Shown here one piece after another: positions 51,826-58,950 of a DNA stretch of 64,000 nt. Within the stretch, counting starts at the first letter, position 1. Every line of letters begins with the position of its first letter. Under the pieces are notes generated by a model, which saw only the letters and a list, made by a program, of their open reading frames with translations, was not told where the DNA came from and ran no database searches. This DNA is from BJGV01 sp964194745 (lineage in GTDB: Bacteria > Pseudomonadota > Gammaproteobacteria > Burkholderiales > Nitrosomonadaceae), in contig OZ252054.1 of assembly GCA_965248035.1 (NCBI GenBank), forward strand, positions 124,001 through 188,000, read 5' to 3'. A program made the translations under genes and the position numbers.

Positions 51826-52407
51826 TCACGCGACAAAGGTGATCGAACAGGTATGTATGGCGTTTGGGTCGTCTGTTACCTTGTGATAAAAGGATGCCCC
51901 GTCGATCTCATGGACTCGATGGCCTAGCGGGATTTTATATCGTTCAGGATGTTTAGGGATGACCAGGACAAGGTATCCCTGCCATTGCCCGGACTTCTGC
52001 CTTACGGCTGTTTTTAATTCGCTTTCTACTTCGCGCCGGTTGCCTGCATTCATAGTGTTCCACTTGTTCTTTACTTCGGCAAGAATACATCGGTTTTTGC
52101 ATTCAAGATCATATCCTGCATCATGGTCATCCCATCCAGACACGGAAGCCAAAACGCTTTGGTGAAATCGTCCGAGCGCATTGCTCATTCCGCGCAATCC
52201 TGATTCTGCGTTTTGTAATTCGATCAGTTTGTCGGCTTTTTCCACGTCATAAGCCGATGCAACCAACAACGATGAAAATGGGTCTACCACGTTTTTCACG
52301 CGCCTTGTCGCCGCGCCAGAAGATGCTCGGCTTGCGGCCTCCTGCAAAACATCAATGTGATGTGCTAAAGAATCTGCACTAATCCAAGAGAGCGGCATCC
52401 ACTTCAT
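51826..52407 (-). CDS. Type II restriction endonuclease, Eco47II-like (element C)
   Basis: 193 residues; the N-terminus (PLSWISADSLAHHIDVLQEA) and NVVDPFSSLLVAS match the Eco47II/Sau96I-type family, whose members cut GGNCC. The catalytic PD-(D/E)XK core is GYDLECKNRCILAEVKNKW (D...E-x-K). The ATG at 52407 overlaps the methylase end by 29 nt. The recognition site GGNCC is an inference from family membership and should be tested. Confidence 0.75.
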   Translation of the reverse strand: MKWMPLSWISADSLAHHIDVLQEAASRASSGAATRRVKNVVDPFSSLLVASAYDVEKADKLIELQNAESGLRGMSNALGRFHQSVLASVSGWDDHDAGYDLECKNRCILAEVKNKWNTMNAGNRREVESELKTAVRQKSGQWQGYLVLVIPKHPERYKIPLGHRVHEIDGASFYHKVTDDPNAIHTCSITFVA

Positions 52408-53218
52408 CCAGACACAAGGGAGCGGTTTCGTTCATTTCAATTCCAATCGGTTTCCTGTTCATGCGGGCTGCTACCCTGTAAGTAGTGCCAGAACCCAGGA
52501 AGGGGTCCAGAACAATGTCGCCTTCATCCGTGAATAGCTTGATAAAAAACTCTGGCAACCATTCGGGAAAGGCCGCGCTATGTCCGGTATTATGAGCTAC
52601 AGGAGATTTATGTACCACATTTGTCGGATACACAAGGGATTTTCCATCCCAATTCGCTATACATCGGCCCACCTTTGAATTGGTTGCAGATTCCTGTCGA
52701 GTCAAATCATTTTGATTCATGTTTTTCAGGCGCTTTACCGTCCAATCTCCAATCGGAACCTTTACAGCGTCCTGATTCATTTTCAGTTCCTTCGTCTTTG
52801 AAAAATGTAACAAACGCTCCCATGAATCGCGGAATCTATACTTCCACTTTCCGGGTGCCGCTGTTGTTTTGTGCCACATATATTCCTCTACCCACCGAAA
52901 CCCAACATCTCTTTTGATGGCAAGAATCAAGTCAAGAACATAAGTGTGTCTTTCGCTGTCCTTTGCCCGCTCCTTAATGTTCAAAACGAACGAGCCAGTC
53001 GGTTTAAGGATGCGTAACATCTGTTCACTACGGTCAGAGAACCACTTAACATATTCTTCTGGCGGGACTCCGCCATAAGTGTGTTTACGAGCATCAGCAT
53101 AGGGGGGTGAAGTAACAATCAAATCTATGGAATCATCTGGCAAATCTCTCATGATGTCCAGACAATCGCCAAAGTATACTTTGCCCCACAGATGGTCATG
53201 CGATGTCTTATCCAGCAT
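52379..53218 (-). CDS. DNA methyltransferase (N4/N6, beta-type order), element C
   Basis: 279 residues; catalytic DLIVTSPPYADARKH near residue 32 and SAM-binding VLDPFLGSGTTYRVAARM near 240. Its ATG overlaps the transposase stop (TAATG), and its 3' end overlaps the restriction-enzyme start by 29 nt, so the three genes form one overlapping unit in the order transposase-methylase-nuclease. It presumably protects the site cut by the adjacent nuclease; TSPPY favours N4-cytosine methylation. Confidence 0.9.
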   Translation of the reverse strand: MLDKTSHDHLWGKVYFGDCLDIMRDLPDDSIDLIVTSPPYADARKHTYGGVPPEEYVKWFSDRSEQMLRILKPTGSFVLNIKERAKDSERHTYVLDLILAIKRDVGFRWVEEYMWHKTTAAPGKWKYRFRDSWERLLHFSKTKELKMNQDAVKVPIGDWTVKRLKNMNQNDLTRQESATNSKVGRCIANWDGKSLVYPTNVVHKSPVAHNTGHSAAFPEWLPEFFIKLFTDEGDIVLDPFLGSGTTYRVAARMNRKPIGIEMNETAPLCLDEVDAALLD

Positions 53219-54195
53219 TATTGAATTCTCGCAGTAGAATCCAATCCATTGGGCTGAATCAGGTCTGCATATCGAATCCGCTTTCCTTCTGCCTGTTGGT
53301 ATATTGTCTTGATCTGATCCAGCGTATCGAAATTGCGAAGATTGTGTCGTTCTGAAAACTCGTTTACATAGCGTTGCAGATGTTTCGGGCTTAACTTGTG
53401 GAAAGTGCCCTTGTGCGCTCGCTTGAGCGTTGACCAGAAAGATTCAATGCCATTGTTATGGGCTTGAGCCTTGACATATTCCCCGGCTGAATGATTCACC
53501 TTTCCGTGTCGGTAAGTATCATCCAGTCCGATATAAGCGCGAGCTTCATCCGTATAGACTACCGCGCCAGGTTCTGTGCTCGCATGGACAAAACCTTGCA
53601 GGGTTTCCTTGTCGGTGCGTTGTACCACCTGGGCTACAATTTCATTGGTTTCTCGGTCTTTAACCCCGACAACGGCAGTTTTACCAACCACACCCCGGCC
53701 AGCATTTAGGCGTTTGTTACTGTGCTTGTTTCTCTCTTGCCCGCCAAAGTAGCTTTCATCCACTTCAACCGGACCGGAAAACTCCCACTGTTCGGTCTCA
53801 AGTGCCTTTCTCAAGCGATGCGCCATAAACCATGCTGATTTTTGTGTGATGCCTAACTCCCGATGGAGCTTCATGGATGAAACGCTTTTCAGGCTGGTTG
53901 TCATCAGGTAAATACTAATCATCCAATCCTGGAATCCGATGTTTGAACCTTCCATAATCGTACCCGTCTTTGCGCTGAAACGCTTGGCGCATTCCCTTTC
54001 CCGGCACCGGTAGGGCATGGTCTTGTGTTTTGCGCCAGTCTGAACATTGCTGGAATTGCAATGTGGGCAAGTTACACCATGTGCCCATCGTTGAGCAACA
54101 AACCACGCTTCGGCTGTCGCATCATCCGGGAACATTTTGAATATCCCTTTAAGCATGATTCCTTTCCTATAGTGTTTTCCGGGTGCGTTGGTCAT
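53218..54195 (-). CDS. IS1595-family transposase (element C), intact
   Basis: 325 residues with GGAG 6 nt before the ATG at 54195. Zinc ribbon CPHCNSSNVQ and CRERECAKRF, the HTH VSSMKLHRELGITQKSAWFM, then EVDESYFGGQERNKH, YTDEARAYIGL and NNGIESFWSTLKRAHKG: all three catalytic acidic residues are present. C-terminal YVNEFSERHNLRNFDTLDQI is typical of IS1595. It is divergent from the Panacea pair across a hairpin. Confidence 0.93.
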   Translation of the reverse strand: MTNAPGKHYRKGIMLKGIFKMFPDDATAEAWFVAQRWAHGVTCPHCNSSNVQTGAKHKTMPYRCRERECAKRFSAKTGTIMEGSNIGFQDWMISIYLMTTSLKSVSSMKLHRELGITQKSAWFMAHRLRKALETEQWEFSGPVEVDESYFGGQERNKHSNKRLNAGRGVVGKTAVVGVKDRETNEIVAQVVQRTDKETLQGFVHASTEPGAVVYTDEARAYIGLDDTYRHGKVNHSAGEYVKAQAHNNGIESFWSTLKRAHKGTFHKLSPKHLQRYVNEFSERHNLRNFDTLDQIKTIYQQAEGKRIRYADLIQPNGLDSTARIQ

Positions 54196-54285
54196 TTCAA
54201 TCTCCTGTCTTCAATAACTGTATTTTATAGGATAGTGCCGAAATTGCCAAGCGTTTTTACGAATTAACTGTAATCCTCAACGTAA

Positions 54286-54314
54286 AAAGGCCAGAGCGAT
54301 GGACTCTGGCCTTT
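54286..54314. terminator. Hairpin between divergent transposase and Panacea genes
   Basis: AAAGGCCAGAG and CTCTGGCCTTT form a perfect 11-bp stem with a 7-nt loop and A/T-rich flanks, terminator-like on both strands. Placed in the shared upstream region, it could block transcription from either side or attenuate both units. Confidence 0.65.
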
Positions 54315-54396
54315 CTGACATTTGAGGTTATGTTTGACATCGGAGCCAATAAAACCACATGATATGAGTCAACTTGATCAAATCTAATCCAGATCT

Positions 54397-54876
54397 ATGG
54401 TCTCTCCATACGATAGTCGGCAGGTCGCTAATCGTCTGATCAATCTTTCGAATCAGAGTGGTGTCGCCATGTCGATTATGCGGTTGCTCAAGCTCACGTA
54501 CATGACGCATGGTTGGACTTTAGCGGTTTTAGAACGTCCTTTGGTCAACGATTATGTTCAGGCGTGGAAATACGGACCTGTCATCCCAGGCATTTACTAT
54601 TCGTTCCGTCCGCATGGGGTATATAACCTCAATCCGATTCCGCTTGTTCATGAGAGTGTTTTTGATCAAGATGTTGATGACCTGATATCCTCCGTCTACG
54701 ACATATATGGATCTCTCTCCGCGAGCCAATTATCGGCCTTAACGCACATTAAGGATGGTCCCTGGTACACCAAATACAAGAAGGGAGAGCGAGGCATCAT
54801 TATCCCGAATGAGTTGATAGCAGAGCATTTCAAAGACAAGCTGAAAAGATCAAGAAATGACGATACCTCTCACTGA
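54397..54876 (+). CDS. Panacea-domain (DUF4065/SocA-like) protein, probable antitoxin
   Basis: 159 residues starting MVSPYDSRQVANRLINLSNQ. RLLKLTYMTHGWTL, VQAWKYGPVIPGIYY and DDLISSVYDIYGSLSASQLS are the characteristic Panacea/DUF4065 blocks. Known members neutralise many different toxins encoded next to them, including small transmembrane ones. The downstream gene overlaps by 20 nt and encodes a two-helix membrane protein, matching that scheme. Assignment as antitoxin is by family and context. Confidence 0.75.
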   Translation: MVSPYDSRQVANRLINLSNQSGVAMSIMRLLKLTYMTHGWTLAVLERPLVNDYVQAWKYGPVIPGIYYSFRPHGVYNLNPIPLVHESVFDQDVDDLISSVYDIYGSLSASQLSALTHIKDGPWYTKYKKGERGIIIPNELIAEHFKDKLKRSRNDDTSH

Positions 54877-55216
54877 TGATCCCGACATTGGAGCCGAAGC
54901 CCTTGATAAGGATGCAATCGGGGAACTGAATCAGTTAGACAAACACCACATGAAACTGCGATGGGTTGCCGTCATTGTCGCAATCCTCGCCGTAATCGCA
55001 GCAGGTGTTCTGGAAACGTTTATTCTGTATAATCCTCCCCTTTGGCAGAGCTTGGAAGATGTTATCGTTTTTCTGGCCATTGCGCCGATTGTGTCCATCA
55101 CGATTATAGTGACATTTGCCCTGATCGGGTCCTTTAAGAAATCAGGAGATGCTGAGATGAACTTGCCTAGTACGGCACGGCTGGTAGGACAGTCATTAAG
55201 CCGTGTTCCAGAATAA
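54857..55216 (+). CDS. Two-helix membrane protein, possible Panacea-linked toxin
   Basis: 119 residues; acidic N-terminal 30 residues, hydrophobic helices at about 33-58 (RWVAVIVAILAVIAAGVLET) and 68-92, then a short basic/polar tail. The ATG overlaps the Panacea gene by 20 nt. Small transmembrane toxins paired with Panacea antitoxins are known; no sequence match to one is claimed. Lies just inside the right terminal repeat. Confidence 0.6.
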   Translation: MTIPLTDDPDIGAEALDKDAIGELNQLDKHHMKLRWVAVIVAILAVIAAGVLETFILYNPPLWQSLEDVIVFLAIAPIVSITIIVTFALIGSFKKSGDAEMNLPSTARLVGQSLSRVPE

Positions 55217-55354
55217 CAATTCAATTCTGGCCTTTCCGAAATCTTAACCAGGCCGCTTTACTGAATGACCTCTTGATGTGTGATTCGGCACTATTGTATA
55301 TAATTCCCATTTATTTTTATTGATGTTATTTTGTTATAGTGACGTGAGAGTAGT

Positions 55355-55651
55355 CTAGTCTACCGTCACAAGGCAGCTTTCCAGCAGTTTTCTCCTTGAT
55401 GTATTTTTTTCTGTTACTAGATTACTTGCTGCGATCACGTGCAGTGGATCCACCCCAATTAAGTGTGCTAGTTTAATGCACATAGGGTCAGGTAAGCCCC
55501 TTTTATCTTGCTTCATTTTTCTCACGTTTGAATCATTTTGTTCTAAATAGGTAGCGAGTTTGACTTGGTTTCCTGCAGCTTTTTCACCCATTTCTATATA
55601 TTCTTTAAGATACATAGGGTTTTCTATATATTCATTAACTTTAGGATTCAT
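55355..55651 (-). CDS. HTH (YdaS/Cro-like) regulator
   Basis: 98 residues from ATG 55651, with AAGGA 7 nt upstream; an in-frame ATG at 55696 lacks a ribosome site. VKLATYLEQNDSNVRKMKQD looks like a Cro-type HTH, followed by LPDPMCIKLAHLIGVDPLHV, the usual second half. Similar proteins control prophage or plasmid genes. Located 38 bp outside element C; its own neighbours are non-coding. Confidence 0.6.
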   Translation of the reverse strand: MNPKVNEYIENPMYLKEYIEMGEKAAGNQVKLATYLEQNDSNVRKMKQDKRGLPDPMCIKLAHLIGVDPLHVIAASNLVTEKNTSRRKLLESCLVTVD

Positions 55652-56455
55652 AGGGTTTTCCTTCAAGCGATTCAAATTTGACTCTACAAGTTGCATGTTG
55701 AAACTAAACTACTAGGTTATTAATTTCAGTTAAATAAGACCTTTTTATGAAAATATGATTGCTATATCGGTTAAATGTGACTTTTATTTAATTAAATTTG
55801 TTTAATTACGATGGAAAATATCTCGTGAAAATATGAACCCGTAGAGACCAAGAGCGAGGAGGGCGCATAATTCGTATGATTTATCAGGCTACGAATCCGG
55901 AATTGGGGAAAATGCACTTTTTACCCTACCTACCCATAACATCTAACCCGCAAATTACATACTATGCCGTAAAATTATTACCCTACGTATAAAAACATAT
56001 AAAAAACAATCATAAACACGTCCTACGTAATTCAAAACATTAGGTATAACCTCGCATTATGGATAATTTAGTATATAGGCACCTAATTTCTGATTCTGCC
56101 CATTGATTATGTCTAGTTCATATAAGATGCAAATTGTTTGTAGTTATTATGAAATTTAAGTTATGTTAAATTGAATAACATTATCCAAATATAGTAATAA
56201 CATTAGTTTATCTACTATACATATTGATATATAAAAGGAATATTAGTTCATTTATTTGCTTACCATTACTGTCATTTTTATTATTTTACTAATTACTCCA
56301 GCTACTAAAACTGCATTTGTATTCATTAATACCCTGAGAAAGCTAGTGCCTTACTTTGTGATTTATGACAGAGCGACATAGTGTCCCTATAAAGAAGAGC
56401 TAAATTGTTCCTTCTTGGACACCCTAACAATGTCGACTTTAATAAATCTAAATCC
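55652..56455. other. Long AT-rich non-coding stretch
   Basis: About 800 bp between the HTH gene and the CBS remnant. Many short A/T runs, no ORF with coding character, no RNA or clear repeat. Possibly fully decayed sequence. Confidence 0.45.
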
Positions 56456-56722
56456 CTAATAATGTATAAAAAGTACATGTGCCACTTGACTACTCATGAC
56501 TTCTTTTACTAGAACATCTCGTATCGGTTTATCTAGTCTTTTTGCCTTGCCGGGATAATCTCTTTCAGAGATGATACCGATCAATTTTCCTGCTTCCAGC
56601 ACCGGTAGGGCGCCTATCTTTTTGTCCGCCATCAATTGCATGGCATCATGAGCAGTTTTGTCCGGTTCGACACTCGCAACTTCGTGGATCTTGTCTTGTA
56701 GTAGTTCTCTTACGGTATTCAT
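56456..56722 (-). pseudogene. CBS-domain protein, truncated after the first CBS
   Basis: From the ATG at 56722: MNTVRELLQDKIHEVASVEP, then DAMQLMADKKIGALPVLEAG and IGIISERDYPGKA, a complete first CBS motif, then VREIM-like VLVKEVMSSQVAHV, after which the frame ends in FIHY at 56456. The family is about 140 residues with two CBS units that bind adenine nucleotides; the second is missing, so it is probably non-functional or a half protein. Confidence 0.75.
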
Positions 56723-57001
56723 GACATATCCTCCAATCGTTAGCTTTGAGTTTCTCAGTACTCGTTTAACATTCATTAAAATCATACAACGGCAGGATGT
56801 CACCAGTCTTTAGTGGAATACCCCAATAAAAAATAACCATAGGAGTGTAAATTGCTTTCCTGAGTGTCTTTTTTGTGCCATAAGCAAACATTCGGCAATT
56901 AATTCAGCAGGGCATTCTTTGTTGTTTTAAGTTTTATTTGTTATAAGTCGCTACAGCACTTATACATAGAATGCATAGTGACCTAGAGGATTGTATTTGT
57001 T

Positions 57002-57502
57002 TTGAATTATCTCGCTTCTTATATTTTACTTGTTTTTTTTATTTTGGCTTTAGTGCTGATTTTTTATGTAATTAAATCTGTGCCGTTGCCTATAGATGAT
57101 GAGGCTGATGATATTTGGCCATTTTATTTGAAGCAAGCACTTACAAGGCCTGAGAGGGTTTTGTATCATCGTTTAGTTAATGCATTACCTGATCGTATTG
57201 TTCTGGCTTAAGTACATGTTGCAAGAATTCTTGGTATTAAAAAGGAATTTTATACTCAGAAATGGATTAATCGTCTCAATCGAATGAGTTATGATTTTAT
57301 TATTTTGTCCCATGATTTTTCTGTTCTAGCTGTAATTGAGTTAGATGATATATCACATGAAAATGCACATCGTATTATTGCAAGTAAGAAAAAGGAAAAA
57401 GCGACTGTAGCGACCGGTACTTTATTTATTCGTTGGAATGTGAATAATTTGCCTGATGAGGTTTTAATTCAAACTGCTATTGCGAAGAGTCCATTTGCTT
57501 AG
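57002..57502 (+). pseudogene. DUF2726 protein with a single in-frame TAA
   Basis: One continuous frame of 167 codons, interrupted only by TAA at 57209-57211. Before it: an N-terminal membrane helix (LASYILLVFFILALVLIFYV) and PFYLKQALTRPERVLYHRLV. After it: VHVARILGIKKEFYTQKWIN and IELDDISHENAHR...LFIRWN, the nuclease-like DUF2726 core. The stop replaces a position where relatives often have Gln (CAA to TAA). A recent nonsense mutation. Confidence 0.75.
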
Positions 57503-57774
57503 AATTCTCCTTTAATTTTTATTTTGCTCATAATGTATATATCTCATCTGAGTTACATACTAAGACGACTCAGCGTATTCCTACGTATGTTTATGTTGCT
57601 GGTTTGGCGTTGCTTAGCCTAGCAGTATTGGCCGAAGCGATTGTTTGATTTTGTGTAGAAGGGCGTAGAAAAGTTTTGCGTATAATGTATATTATGTTAA
57701 ATAGTATGATAAAATCTATCAAAATACTTATAAATACACAATGTGCTGTGTTGATAGCTAATAGTTACTCTGTT

Positions 57775-58920
57775 TCAAAGTAACTTTTCATCGCGAAAGC
57801 ACTGTTGAATTTCAACTACTTTGTCTATATTTTTTAACATAGCTTCGACACAATCGCGATCAAGCTTAGAATCCGCGAGTCGGCCTAACATAGCAAAAGC
57901 CTCTTCGTTGCTCCAGGGTGCCTTATATGCTCGGCGAGAAGTTAAAGCATCAAAAATATCAGCCACAGCACTAATGCGTGCCTCAATGGGGATTTCATCT
58001 CCTTTTAGGCCTTTGGGATAACCGCTACCATCGATGGCCTCATGGTGATACTCGGCGATATTACGCATGATGTCTACATGACCAAATGTGCCCAAACCGA
58101 AGTCCTTCAGTATGGAATTAATGATCTCACCGCCTTTTTCGGGGTGAGTCATCATAACCTTGGTTTCCTCTTCATCAAGCTTGCCTGGTTTGCGCAAGAT
58201 GCTGTCTGGAATACCTATTTTTCCAATGTCATGCAAAGGTGAGAACATAAAAATATGTTCAATTTGTTCATCGCTAATATTGTGGTGTTCGGCTATTTCG
58301 CGTGCGATAAGACGGGCATAGTATGCGGTACGGTCAAGGTGCGAGCCGGTTTCAATGTCTCGGTAGTGCGTCATGTCGCGTGCCGCGCGTACAGCAGAAA
58401 GTAGAGTGCGTATGGCAGTGAGCTCGTTGACAACCATTAAAGCGATTAAATGGCCGTAAATATCAATCTGGCGTAATACCTTCGGTACAAAAGGATGAGG
58501 CTTGAGGGAATTGAAAAATAAAAAACCAATGAAGGTGCCACTTTGATAGAGCGGCATGGTGTAGCTAGCTTGATAACCCTTGGTTGCTAGGCGTTTTGTG
58601 TGTTCATGGGGGCCACTAGCAAAAATAGCTAGATTCTGAACCAATCATGGGCGACGATGTTGCATGATTTCACTCAGGGATGGGGCCGCACTGAGTGGCA
58701 CCTCGTATGCAGGCAGTGGATCGAAGCCTTCAGTGCTGTGCATATAGGTTTTGAGTAGGTTAGTTTTTTCGTCAAGAAGCGCAATGGATAGGCGGTCAAT
58801 GAATGAAAAATCCTGGCGGATTACCTGATGGAGAAAGCGCAGTTTGTCAGATAACGGCAGGCTATCATGCAATTTAGCCAACGTATCTTGGTGCGAGAAA
58901 AGGTCTTCCTGTTGTGTCAT
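57775..58920 (-). pseudogene. GAF-like/HD-GYP phosphodiesterase with an in-frame TGA
   Basis: A single frame of 382 codons. The first 91 (MTQQEDLFSHQDTLAKLHDS ...) are a GAF-type sensor start; then TGA at 58645-58647 between HRRP and LVQNLAIF; then the rest of the sensor (YTMPLYQSGTFIGFLFFNSL) and an HD-GYP domain: ETGSHLDRTAYYARLIAREI, FMFSPLHDIGKIGIPDSIL and YHHEAIDGSGYPKGLKGDEI with the HDIGK and GYP signatures intact. HD-GYP enzymes degrade c-di-GMP. TGA may be a CGA or TGG mutation; the second half could restart at TTG 58644. Confidence 0.8.
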
Positions 58921-58950
58921 GACAAACTCCTAATTGGTCATCGCGTGTTC

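Larger units (their letters stand above)
51523..55308 (-). mobile_element. IS1595-family transposon C carrying an R-M system and a Panacea TA-like pair
   Basis: A 3786-bp element with 25-bp perfect terminal inverted repeats beginning GGGAATTATATACAATAGTG (51523-51547, complement at 55284-55308) and the perfect 8-bp duplication ATTTATTT on both sides (51515-51522 and 55309-55316). The order is: small ORF, nuclease, methylase, transposase (all minus), hairpin, Panacea gene, two-helix membrane protein (plus). Perfect ends and target duplication argue for recent, probably simple, transposition. Confidence 0.95.
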
